Positions 21,431 to 32,294 are shown, counted from the stretch's first letter. The stretch is DNA of 64,000 nucleotides from Bretschneidera sinensis (GCA_023935145.1 CM043705.1:18856501-18920500); one strand, 5' to 3'. Translations and numbers: made by a program. Notes: generated by a model from the letters alone, not told the origin.

Positions 21431-22744
21431 GCTTCGTCTTGCCAGCTCGAGTCCAGGCGAGCAGTTTACCTCGAAACCCTAGCCGTGCCGAGTATCGACG
21501 AAATAATGGTCTTACTCGTGGTTGGTGAGAGAACATGGATAAGTCCTATCCTGGAATATCTACGTGACGGTATTCTTCCCGATGATAAGGGCGAAGCCCG
21601 AAAGATTGTGTCTCGAGCCGCCCGATACGCAATTCTGGATGATCACCTGTATAAGCGGGGGTTGACAACGCCCTTCTTAAAGTGTCTTGACCGGACCGAA
21701 GCTAATTACGCCCTTCGAGAAGTCCACGAAGGTCGTGCCTTGGCGTTCAAAATCCTTCGTCAAGGATACTATTGGCCGAAGATGAGGGAAGCAGCCATGG
21801 AGTTGGTGACCAAATGTCAAAGCTGTCAACGGTATGCCACTGTGCCACGACAACCAGTGAACCTTTTGACACCAATAGTCAGTCCACTTCCTTTCGCTAT
21901 GTGGGGAATGGACCTTCTCGGGCCCTTTCCCGGAGCGACCGGCCAGCGAAGATACCTCATAGTTGCCATAGATTATTTTACAAAATGGGTAGAAGTCGAA
22001 CTCTTGGCCAGCATCACGGACTTTCAAGCTCGAGCCTTCGTATGAAAATCAATCGTGTGTCGGTTTGGAGTACCACAAGTGTTAGTAACAGACAACGGCA
22101 AACAGTTTGACAGCGTTCGGTTCAAAACATTTTGCGATGAATTACACATTGACCATCGTTTCTCTTCGGTTGGATACCCGCAAGCAAATGGACAAGCCGA
22201 AGTTAGCAACCGAACGATCTTGCAAGGCATTAAAAGGCGAATAGACGAAGCAGAGAAGCAGTGGACAGACCATTTACCCAACATACTTTGGGCATATCGA
22301 ACCACGGCTCGAGCACCTACCGGGGAAACCCCTTTCTTCATGACTTATGGGTCCGAGGCAGTCATCCCCTTGGAAATAGGAATACCTTCCTTACGAGTTC
22401 AGATTTTCGAGGAACGAAGCAATGAGGAAGCCCTTCGCACGAACGCCGATCTTTTCGACGAAGCCCGGGACAAAGCCCAAATTCGACTTGCCGTTTACCA
22501 GCAGCGAGCCACCAGGTACTTCAACTCAAGAGTAAAAGTAAGACGTTTCTGTCTTCATGACCTCGTCTTGCGAAAGAATGCAGTATCTAGGCCCCGAGAA
22601 TCAGGCAAACTAGTCCCTACTTGGGAAGGGCCGTATCGCATCAAAAAAGTATGCTGTCCTGGCACGTTTGAACTCGAAGAATTGAACGGAAATGCCATTC
22701 CTCGTACTTGGAATGCGGAACATCTTCGACGTTTTTATCAATAA
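21431..22744 (+). pseudogene. Integrase of Tat pol
   Basis: The N-terminal zinc-binding segment reads HEGRALAFKILRQGYYWPKM followed by CQSC. Family members normally have about ten more residues, including a second histidine, between HEG and the R that follows, so an in-frame deletion of about 30 nt has probably removed a zinc ligand. The catalytic core has its three acidic positions in place: MDLLGPF, VTDNGKQF and QANGQAEVSN. A TGA at 22043-22045 interrupts it. The C-terminal part ends with RTWNAEHLRRFYQ at 22744, the usual end of Tat integrase. Integrase would join the DNA copy to the host chromosome. Confidence 0.9.
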
Positions 22745-22947
22745 ATAGCGTTGCGCGCATGTAAACAGTCTTGCTTTATATATATTAAAGACTTTACTTA
22801 CATTTGTCCTGTTAACTAAACCAAATACCCAAACCAAGGCAAAAAGGTGCACCAACAGCCCCAAAAGACAACACAAGAACGGCCGGGCCAAAACAATAAA
22901 ACAACAAAAAGGGGGGGGACTACGATAGAGTGCCCTCGACCTAAGCC

Positions 22948-25006
22948 CTACTGATCTCCAAGGTCAGGAGACCCCGTGCTCGATCGCCCGCCACGATCCT
23001 GCCCATCAGCGGGCTCATCATCCGAAGCTAGTGGCTCCTCATCCTCGGGCCCCAGCAGGTCCAATGCGGAGAAATCGAGCTCCGGGTACATGCTCTCAGC
23101 CTTCCCCTTGGCCTCCATGAACCCCGTAAGGTACTGCTGGCCACCCTCGGAAACGACGGCCTGGCGATAGGCCTCCGAACTCTGGAAAGAAGCCAAGGCT
23201 TCCTCCACGGCCGCCCTAGTGCGGGCCTCAGCCTCCTCAGCTGCGGCTCTAAGACGGGCCTCGACCTCCTCGATAGCGGCCCGAGCAGTGGCTTCGGCTT
23301 CGGCTTTAGCCAGGATAGCAGACTCCAAGGAAGCCTGCAGCTGGCAAACAGCCTCTGTCCTCTCCTTCAACTGGAGCTGGGTACGCCCAAGAAGCTCCGC
23401 TGTCTCCATGCATCGACGTGTGGCCGCACCCACCAGAACGCCCATCTGATACCGGAAGCCATGCGTGAAACACTATTCGACGAAAACAATATATGACAAA
23501 GCAAAAACGGAATCTAACCTGAGAAGCCAAAGCCTCGGTCGCCGCACAGAGAGAGTCCGTGGTCTTTCGACCCAACTCGGCAATGTCACGAGGGGGGTGC
23601 CCTTAAACAGATGTTCCCTCGCCACCCGAGGATGTGCGAAGACAGAGTCATCTGTCCGGATGGCCTAGTTGGGCATGAAGATCGAGGCCTCCGAAGCTGG
23701 CCCCTGGCTAGGGCCGGGGATAGGGGCACTGCTTACCGGAGGTGTCTTTGACTGGGTCGACGGCCGTGGAGGAGTCCCCAAGTCGATCGGAGCCGGAGAT
23801 GGGGCTCGGGCCCTCTTCTTAGGCCGCGAAGTCGAGCCTGTTTGTTTCTCGGACCGAGTCGACCTCCTCTGCTCCAATGCCAACTTCTTGGCATGCTCTC
23901 GGGCAAGGGCAGCTGCTTCCATCTCTGATCAAAACACAAGCAAACAAAAGAAGCAAACGAAAGAAGGAAATAGTGTAAGTGCAAATCGCAGGATAACGAT
24001 GCAAAATAAGAATAAAGAAAGTAGAGGGTAAACCAAAGCCTTTACCGCTCTCAAGCGAAGGCTCGGGGCACAAAGAATAAAGACCTCGCCGGGCCAGTTT
24101 TTCATTGTCGTATAGGACCCCGACGTCCAAAGGCGAGGCCACCATGGCGTTCACCGTCTCTTGCTCATACGGAAGAAGGCCCGCTTTTTGGCATTTCCCG
24201 GTGCGGTCCATACTCCACGCACGAGGCAAGCCGAAGTCCTCGGCAGATCGGATGAAAAAGAAATTCTTCTTCCACCTTTTGATAGATGAAGGGGTCTTCT
24301 TCAGCAACCTCCTCTTCGACCGAGTACTAAAGACCACCTACCCTGTGTGACCATGCCGGCTGATCAAGAAGTGGGCCTTAAAAATATCCATCGTCATTGG
24401 TCGGCCCACTTCTAAGCAAACGCAGATAAAGGCCATGATCAGCCGTACCGAATTCGGTACCAGCTGACACAGCGCTATATCAAAGTACCTAAGGATTGTA
24501 CAAAAGTAGGGGTGAAGGGGAAACCGGAGCCCGGCCTGCATGTGATGCTCGTACACGCAAAGCTCGAACGGGGCCCGATCAGGGAGGACATCACAGGCCC
24601 TCTCCCCCACCCTGGCCAGCCGAAGCTCATACTCGCCCGAAATGAGGTACGTCTTCCTTATCACTTCCAAATCCTCCTCCCTCAGCTGGCTAAGGATCTC
24701 GTTGGCTGTATAGTTCCATTCCTCTCTCTCCTCTCCAGCCGAGGTCTCCCTAATGTCGGTCAACGCCCTAAGTGTGTCCTCACCAGACGAGGACCCGTCC
24801 TGATATTCTCTCTCCACCTCCAAAGGGACGTAGGGCACTAGCGCCATGGGGCCTGTCCCCGGCGTACCCGTTACGGGGGCATTCCCTCCAGAAGAAGACG
24901 AGGACGTCTCTACTTCTTCGGAGCTGCTACCACTCGTACCATCTACACTACTCCTACCATTACTACTACTAGGCCTATCGCGGTATGTATCAAACGAAGA
25001 AGACAT
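22948..25006 (-). pseudogene. Antisense three-exon gene inside the Tat element (gypsy-type Transposase_28-like domain plus coiled coil)
   Basis: On minus, exon 1 runs from ATG 25006 to 24046, intron 1 (GT..AG) is 24045-23925, exon 2 is 23924-23519, intron 2 is 23518-23446, and exon 3 is 23445-22948. Both junctions keep the reading phase. Residues 1-50 are Ser/Gly-rich. About residues 147-200 (AGLRFPLHPYF, QLVPNSVRL, FICVCLEVG) match the domain called putative gypsy-type transposon (Pfam Transposase_28), known from plant Ty3 elements. Exon 2 has a basic KKRAR segment. Exon 3 has a long Ala/Glu coiled coil and an acidic tail. The function of this family is unknown. TAG at 24338-24340, TAG at 23665-23667 and a shift in a C run near 23595 break this copy. 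Exon limits are inferred from splice signals and phase. Confidence 0.75.
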
Positions 25007-25248
25007 GATATGAAAATTAAAGAAAACACGAACTCACCAACGTCCGAAGGATTCGGACTTGAATTCCTCCTAGAGCTTTCCTCCCAAGGTCTCGCGAATG
25101 CAACGATCACACCAAACTTCTCACTGAAGGGACGAGGACGAGGACTCACAAACTTCTTTGGACGAGGCCGAGGGCTCTCAGGAAAGCTACTCTCTGAAAA
25201 CAGAAGGAGATTATGGAATGTGTGTGGAAGAAGAAGAAACCAAAGCCC

Positions 25249-25258
25249 CTTATATAGG
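25249..25258 (-). promoter_or_regulatory. Candidate TATA box for the antisense gene
   Basis: CTATATAAGG on minus sits about 245 bp upstream of the antisense ATG, between that gene and the 98-bp array. The position and sequence are right for an internal promoter read away from the 3' LTR. Confidence 0.5.
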
Positions 25259-25483
25259 GGAGTGTCACGGCCAACGAGGAGCATTTAATGCAGTCACAGG
25301 AATCTAGGGGACAATTTAGAACTCCCAAATGACCCACACACTTTCCCAGGGGATGTTACGTCCCTCGAGGTGGCCGCTGCTTTCCCTAAAAACGGTTGTT
25401 TAAATTTCCAAGGTAACACGACGCGGTATCCACCCAGGTGAGACCACGTGTCTCCACAGCCGCCGTCCTAGACACGAGAAACT

Positions 25484-28400
25484 TTCCCGCAGCTCCACGG
25501 GTCCTCGGCCCACTCTCTTCAAGGTCCGAGGAGATGGATTGCTCCACTAGTCCTCGGACCCATGGTCTTCTTGGCCGAGGAGATAGATTGCTACACGGGT
25601 CCTCAGCCCACTCTCTTCAAGGTCCGAGGAGATGGATTGCTCCACTAGTCCTCGGACCCATGGTCTTCTTGGCCGAGGAGATACATTGCTCCACGGGTCC
25701 TCGGCCCACTCTCTTCAAGGTCCGAGGAGATGGATTGCTCCACTAGTCCTCGGACCCATGGTCTTCTTGGCCGAGGAGATGGATTGCTCCACTGGTCTTC
25801 GGCCCATTCTCTTCAAGGTCCGAGGAGATGGATTGCTCCACTAGTCCTCGGTCCCATGGTCTTCTTGGCCGAGGAGATAGATTGCTCCACGGGTCCTCGG
25901 CCCACTCTCTTCAAGGTGCGAGGAGATGGATTGCTCCACTAGTCCTCGGACCCATGGTCTTCTTGGCCGAGGAGATGGATTGCTCTACTGGTCCTCGGCC
26001 CATTCTCTTCAAGGTCCGAGGAGATGGATTGCTCCACTAGTCCTCGGACCCATGGTCTTCTTGGCCGAGGAGATGGATTGCTCCACGGGTCCTCGGCCCA
26101 CTCTCTTCAAGGTCCGAGGAGATGGATTGCTCCACTAGTCCTCGGACCCATGGTCTTCTTGGCCGAGGAGATAGATTGCTCCACTGGTCCTCGGCCCACT
26201 CTCTTCAAGGTCCGAGGAGATGGATTGCTCCACTAGTCCTCGGACCCATGGTCTTCTTGGCCAAGGAGATGGATTGCTCCACGGGTCCTCGGCCCACTCT
26301 CTTCAAGGTCCGAGGAGATGGATTGCTCCACTAGTCCTCGGACCCATGGTCTTCTTGGCCGAGGAGATGGATTGCTCCACGAGTCCTCGGCCCACTCTCT
26401 TCAAGGTGCGAGGAGATGGATTGCTCCCCTAGTCCTCGGACCAATGGTCTTCTTGGCCGAGGAGATGGATTGCTCCTCGGCCCACTCTCTTCAAGGTCCG
26501 AGGAGATGGATTGCTCCACTAGTCCTCGGACCCGTGGTCTTCTTGGCCGAGGAGATGGATTGCTCCACTGGTCCTCGGCCCGTTCTCTTCAAGGTCCGAG
26601 GAGATGGATTTCTCCACTAGTCCTCGGACCCATGGTCTTCTTGGCCGAGGAGATGGATTGCTCCACGGGTCCTCGGCCCACTCTCTTCAAGGTGCGAGGA
26701 GATTGATTGCTCCACTAGTCCTCGGACCCATGGTCTTCTTGGCCGAGGAGATGGATTGCTCCACGGGTCCTCGACCCACTCTCTTCAAGGTCTGAGGAGA
26801 TGGATTGCTCCACTAGTCCTCGGACCCTTGGTCTTCTTGGCCGAGGAGATGGATTGCTCCACTGGTCCTCGGCCCGTTCTCTTCAAGGTCCGAGGAGATG
26901 GATTGCTCCCCTAGTCCTCGGACCCATGGTCTTCTTGGCCGAGGAGATGGATTGCTCCACGAGTCCTCGGCCCACTCTCTTCAAGGTGCGAGGAGATGGA
27001 TTGCTCCCCTAGTCCTCGGACCAATGGTCTTCTTGGCCGAGGAGATGGATTGATCCACGGGTCCTCGACCCACTCTCTTCAAGGTCCGAGGAGATGGATT
27101 GCTCCACTAGTCCTCGGACCCGTGGTCTTCTTGGCCGAAGATATGGATTGCTCCACTGGTCCTCGGCCCGTTCTCTTCAAGGTCCGAGGAGATGGATTTC
27201 TCCACTAGTCCTCGGACCCATGGTCTTCTTGGCCGAGGAGATGGATTGCTCCACGGGTCCTCGGCCCACTCTCTTCAAGGTGCGAGGAGATTGATTGCTC
27301 CACTAGTCCTCGGACCCATGGTCTTCTTAGCCGAGGAGATGGATTGCTCCACGGGTCCTCGACCCACTCTCTTCAAGGTCTGAGGAGATGGATTGCTCCA
27401 CTAGTCCTCGGACCCTTGGTCTTCTTGGCCGAGGAGATGGATTGCTCCACCGGTCCTCGGCCCGTTCTCTTCAAGGTCCGAGGAGATGGATTGCTCCCCT
27501 AGTCCTCGGACCCATGGTCTTCTTGGCCGAGGAGATGGATTGCTCCACGGGTCCTCGGCCCACTCTCTTCAAGGTGCGAGGAGATGGATTGCTCCACTAG
27601 TCCTCGGACCCATGCTCTTCTTGGCCGAGGAGATGGATTGCTCCACTGGTCCTCGGCCCATTCTCTTCAAGGTCCGAGGAGATGGATTGCTCAACTAGTC
27701 CTCGGACCCATGGTCTTCTTGGCCGAGGAGATGGATTGCTCCACGGGTCCTCGGTCCACTCTCTTCAAGGTCCGAGGAGATGGATTGCTCCACTAGTCCT
27801 CGGACCGGTGGTCTTCTTGGCCGAGGAGATGGATTGCTCCACGGGTCCTCGGCCCGTTCTCTTCAAGGTCCGAGGAGATGGATTGCTCCACGGGTCCTCG
27901 GCCCACTCTCTTCAAGGTCCGAGGAGATGGATTGCTCCACTAGTCCTCGGACCCATGGTCTTCTTGGCCGAGGAGATGGATTGCTCCACGGGTCCTCGGC
28001 CCACTCTCTTCAAGGTCCGAGGAGATGGATTGCTCCACTAGTCCTCGGACCCATGGTCTTCTTGGCCGAGGAGATGGATTGCTCCACTGGTCCTCGGCCC
28101 ATTCTCTTCAAGGTCCGAGGAGATGGATTGCTCCACTAGTCCTCGGACCCATGGTCTTCTTGGCCGAGGAGATGGATTGCTCCACGGGTCCTCGGCCCAC
28201 TCTCTTCAAGGTGCGAGGAGATGGACTGCTCCCCTAGTCCTCGGACCCATGGTCTTCTTGGCCGAGGAGATGGATTGCTCCACTGGTCCTCGGCCCATTC
28301 TCTTCAAGGTCCGAGGAGATGGATTGCTCCACTAGTCCTCGGACCCATGGTCTTCTTGGCCGAGGAGATGGATTGCTCCACGGGTCCTCGACCCACTCTC

Positions 28401-28745
28401 TTCAAGGTCCGAGGATATGGATTGCTCCACTAGTCCTCGGACCCATGGTCTTCTTGGCCGAGGAGATGATTTGCTCCACGGGTCCTCGGCCCACTCTCTT
28501 CAAGGTCCGAGGAGATGGATTGCTCCACTAGTCCTCGGACCCATGGTCTTCTTGGCCGAGGAGATGGATTGCTCCACTGGTCCTCGGCCCACTCTCTTCA
28601 AGGCCGAGGAAATGGATTGCTCCACTGGTCCTCGGCCCCTTATTTTCTAAAGATGGTTCGCCCCACTTGTCCTTGGACCCCTGGTGTTCTTGGCCGAAAT
28701 GAGGAGTCGCTCCACAAGCCCTCGGTCTATTCTCTCTTGCCTTGG
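25484..28745. repeat. 98-bp tandem array (dimer of 49-bp units), about 33 copies
   Basis: The unit is two 49-bp halves that share the first 14 bases (GATGGATTGCTCCA) and a TCCTCGG...CCGAGGA inverted pair at positions 19-25 and 43-49 of each half. They differ in between: one half reads ACCCATGGTCTTCTTGG, the other CCCACTCTCTTCAAGGT. Since 98 is not a multiple of three, successive units pass through all three frames, and none has stops, which produces a series of overlapping 70-codon open frames with no coding meaning. Units at the right end (28600-28745) are decayed. The array lies between the antisense gene and the polypurine tract. Confidence 0.97.
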
Positions 28746-28830
28746 GGCAAATGTTGACCAGACTTCATGCCTCCGTAGAGGATCTAACGCCAACCTAGTT
28801 CTGCTACTTCCTTAACCACAGTGCCGCACT

Positions 28831-28849
28831 TAAGGAAGTGGGGGGCCTC
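28831..28849 (+). other. Polypurine tract of the Tat element
   Basis: TAAGGAAGTGGGGGG lies four bases before the 3' LTR. This is the plus-strand priming site, and its near twin occurs before the LTR at 3517. Confidence 0.9.
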
Positions 28850-29462
28850 TGATACTACCAAAATATGACTCTCCAATAGGAGGAGGACACGTGGATCATC
28901 GTGATCCCAGAGTTCAAAGAGACACGCGGACAATTCAGGCCCAGACAGCTGGGCCTCTAGGTCATGACCGCCCTCAGGGGCATCTTGGCCCCAGCTGGGC
29001 CTCCACGTCACCACTGCCCTCCAAACAATCATTACCCAACCAAGTTGGGACGTCAGGTCTAAACACCGTCTTACGCATAGACGGCTCTGGAGTAAGCCAA
29101 CAAGGCAAAAGCCCTACTGAACGGTTCTCAGCCTCCTAGCTGGGCCTCATAGGCATCATTACCCAACCCAGTTGGGGTATCCTGTCACAGCCGCCCCGGC
29201 CCACTACCGCCTCCGAATATCACCGCCTCCGAATATCACCGCCTCCGAAACTCTATAAAAGGACTTGGTAAGCGGTCCAAAGGGGGGGACTGAGCTTTTC
29301 AGCTTTAAACACATACAACCTTGAGCTTTTGCTAACTTAAGCATCGGAGCATCCTCGGAGGCATCCCCTCCGTCGACCCCAATAGCTAATCTCCCTTTCT
29401 CTGTGCAGGTACTTCTACAGGCTAAACATCCAGCTCAGCAACACTCATTTTTGGCATCAACA
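28850..29462 (+). repeat. 3' LTR of the Tat element (613 bp)
   Basis: It is identical to the 5' LTR except for about five substitutions, a 16-bp tandem duplication of GAATATCACCGCCTCC at about 29215-29246 and two single-base insertions. The extra 18 bp account exactly for the length difference. Its TATAAAA is at 29254-29260. Confidence 0.95.
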
Positions 29463-29467
29463 GACCT
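29463..29467. repeat. Target-site duplication, right copy (GACCT)
   Basis: It matches 16716-16720 exactly and marks the right border of the insertion. Confidence 0.95.
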
Positions 29468-30734
29468 CTTGGCCTGTCGTCACATTGTGGCTGCCGAGTC
29501 GCGATGGCTCGTCAGGCATAACTCGGGCGGAGCGGAAAGTTGGGTGGTGGGTTTTGTTTTGTTTGTGAGAAAATGTGGGAAAAGAAAGGGATTTGGGATT
29601 TTGGTTTTGAATTTGGTGAGAAGAAATAGGAATGAAATATTTTCTGTTTTAGATCATTTTTTTTTCCGGTGTGTATTTTGTGTGATTCATGTGTCAGACA
29701 AGGAATATTATCCTTTTTACTTTGAGAATTTCGAATTATAATTTTGATGAAGGGAACAAACTCAAGGTCTTTGTGGAACAAGAAACAACTCGATTATTGG
29801 TAAAAAAAAAAATCAAATCTTTTTGCCCATTTACCTCTCATATTTTCTCTAAGTATTTATAATGAAAAGTTGGATGCAATCAATTGTGTTTCAGTGGAAT
29901 TTGGGAAGGACATTGAAGCAAATTAAAGATGCTTGTCTTCGAACACTCTGGTCAATTGCCCCTGATATTAACAAAATGTGCAATCTGGTTATCGACTTGA
30001 TGAAACAAAGGGAGAATTGTTGCAGTTAAAGAGGCTCTTCGTCTGGCGAAACTAACAGTTGCAGATGGGCCGAGAAGTGTAGATTCCCATCTCAAAATAT
30101 ATGAAAGGGAACAACATATGCTCAAAGACCTTGAATCTGATACGATGAACAAGGCGGGGATAGGGATTGGGTTGAACAGAGCAGAGCAGTCTTTTTGATG
30201 CCTTCCTTGATTCTTTATTGATTTGGCAGCCCCAACCTTGCAAGGATCATACTTGTTTTGCAATTTTTTCTTTTTTTTAATTATGGTCTAATGTTTTTTC
30301 TATTCTTGATTTTGTATTCTTGTAGTTTAATTTATTATTGATTAATTAAATTATTATGTTTTCAATATCCCTTGCAAACAAAGATTAATGATACTTAATC
30401 ACTCAAAATCCAAACTATAAATATGATATGGAGGATAATTGTCATTTCCTAAAATACAATGAAGTAAGTATAGTTTTTGTCAAATCTCAATAGGGTAAAC
30501 TTATTTATGTTAATACGATAGCGCACTGAGGGTTTTAATCTCTGTGTTTTGGGCGCGTGAAATTATAGTATTATACAATTTAACAAAGTCCACCAATAAA
30601 AATCAACTTCGAACAAAAATTTAAATAAACAATTAAGAGGAGACGATGGTATGCATTAATATATATACCTACAAACTACAACTCAATTTTACAGTATTTC
30701 TCTTTTTTTTTTTTGGTTGGTAATATAGGTGACA
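29468..30734. other. Flanking DNA with an exon-like fragment of unknown origin
   Basis: No complete gene is seen. At about 30010-30160 plus, one frame stays open and reads like protein: GRIVAVKEALRLAKLTVADG, then SVDSHLKIYEREQHMLKDL. It is preceded by stops and frame changes and followed by text with no clear splice signal. I do not recognise the family. It could be a gene remnant or a captured fragment. The remainder is AT-rich. Confidence 0.4.
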
Positions 30735-31395
30735 AAACTTGATCCGACCCACTCTACTCGAAATCTGATTCATTCGAACATGAAAATACGGTAAAATATT
30801 ATGATCCGAGTTAACAAACTGAAACGACCCGTGACCTAAGACTCAACAAACCCGAAGCCCGACTGACTCTAGACCCGAGAGACCCGAAACTCGAACAATT
30901 TGTGACCCGAATGACCCGTTACTCGAGACTCGAACTGACAAGATGTTTCTGGAAGAAAAAAACTAATTGCTTGTCATTTGTATAAAATAATGGTATCAAG
31001 TGTAAAAATATAGGTGGCCAAGTACTAAAGTTAAACGACTCAAATTGAACCTAATTTGTACTTAAATCAAAGTTAAAATAGTAAACTAGATTTTAGTATG
31101 ATTCTTTTTTCAAAAAAAAAAAAAAAGATATCAAGTGGATATGAACAACTAAACATGACGGGTCAACTCGAATCCACCTGAAACTCGAGTTGACCCGATT
31201 CGAACTGATCTGAGACTCGCTTGAACCAAAAGCCAAGTGACTCGTGACCTGATTGACTTGAGACCCACAAGACCCAATACCCGAGTGACTTGTGACTCAA
31301 ATGATTCGTGACCTGAACAATATGTAACCCAAATGATTCGTGACCCGAAACCCATAATGACCCAACCCAAACCCGACCCAATCCACCCATTTGCC
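30735..31395. repeat. Degenerate ACCCG-rich short repeats in two blocks
   Basis: Motifs of the form GACCCG, GACCCGAATGACCCG and GACTCGAAC recur irregularly every 10-15 bp in 30740-30945 and again in 31150-31390. The two blocks are separated by about 200 bp of AT-rich text. Similar ACCCG runs occur in plant transposons, but I cannot name the family. Confidence 0.6.
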
Positions 31396-31550
31396 AACTC
31401 TAGTTTGTACGGTCATCAATGTAATTTGAAAAAGTTCTTGCAGTACGAAGAATTTCGTGTTTTTCCATTTGGCCAAGATCAGTGTGAATGTTGAGATCAA
31501 TAGGCCTTTAAAATTTTCAAACATCACTTTGACTTATAGTCATCCTTTTG

Positions 31551-31679
31551 GTATGAGAAGAGATATATAGCACAAAGGTCCATCTCACCGTTAAATGGTA
31601 TGAGAAGAGAGAAAAAAAATATATTTTATTTTCATTCAAAGGTGAGATGGACCTTTGTGCCATATATATCTCATGATAC
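31551..31679. mobile_element. Foldback (MITE-like) element, 39-nt arms
   Basis: The arms 31551-31589 and 31641-31679 are inverted copies. The inner 20 bases (CACAAAGGTCCATCTCACC and its complement) match perfectly and the outer part almost so. The loop is 51 nt and AT-rich. No transposase is present. The size and structure fit a small non-autonomous DNA element; no clear target duplication is seen. Confidence 0.65.
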
Positions 31680-32294
31680 TATGTTAGACAAGATTTTTTC
31701 TCTTTTGGGTCAAATTCTTCGCAAGAAAAGTGAGGGAATAAAAAACTAAGGCTAAATTGCACTATTGATCGTCAGAGTTTGCTTTTGAATCCAAATTAGT
31801 TCCTACACTTAAAATTTCTTCAATGTTATTCTTGTCTTTACTTGGTTGGGTCAATAATAGAATCATGCGTTTTTTACATGAAAAACATGTGGTAGTTTAT
31901 TATTTGTTCAATATATAAATTTTTAAAAAATTCAAAAAACGAAAAATTGGTTACTTTTTTAACCCAGAAGGCAAAGGAGGGATCATATTAAAACATTTGA
32001 ATATTGAAAGTTAAAATTCATAGTTTCATACATTAGATAGAAGATTGATCAAAATGAAACTCGATCCAAAATTCTCTAACCGAAAACGAAATTAACCTTT
32101 AAAAAGGATGTTAATCAGAAATTGTTTATTTTATTGTTTTCATTATACAAAGCGATGATTTGACGAAAATTAAATTTTAAGAAAGTAGAATGAACATAGA
32201 CCACATGTCCAGGCTTTGGCCTATTGGTTAGGTACTAGCCAACAACTCGAAGGAACAACACCAAATCTAAAGGGATAAATTGAAATTATATAAC
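31680..32294. other. AT-rich spacer, no gene
   Basis: No supported feature. The text near 32210-32240 (TTGGCCTATTGGTTAGGTACTAG) looks a little like a tRNA-type A box, but there is no B box at the expected distance. Confidence 0.5.

Larger units (their letters stand above)
16721..29462 (+). mobile_element. Complete Tat-lineage Ty3/gypsy LTR retrotransposon with antisense gene and repeat array
   Basis: The element has two LTRs beginning TGATACTACC and ending ATCAACA, a primer-binding site, gag, protease, reverse transcriptase, two RNase H domains, integrase, an antisense gene, a 98-bp tandem array and a polypurine tract, and it is flanked by GACCT. The second RNase H and the gag-pol organisation place it in the Tat lineage (Ogre/Retand-like). 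By eye the LTRs differ by about five substitutions and three indels over 595 bp, so the insertion is recent. Even so, all coding parts carry disabling changes. The 5' LTR points away from the IPT gene, whose start is about 850 bp to the left. Confidence 0.96.

Noticed and set aside
25484..28745. Many overlapping 70- to 119-codon open frames starting MDCSTSPRTHGLLGRG.
   Set aside because: They arise because a stop-free 98-bp repeat passes through all three frames. The same text is read again and again from different units; there is no gene.
25484..28745. CRISPR-like appearance of the regular array.
   Set aside because: Units are contiguous dimers without unique spacers, the DNA is a plant nuclear genome, and the array is the 3' part of a retrotransposon.
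32208..32280. Possible SINE with an A-box-like TTGGCCTATTGGTTAGG.
   Set aside because: No B box at a proper distance and no A-rich tail.
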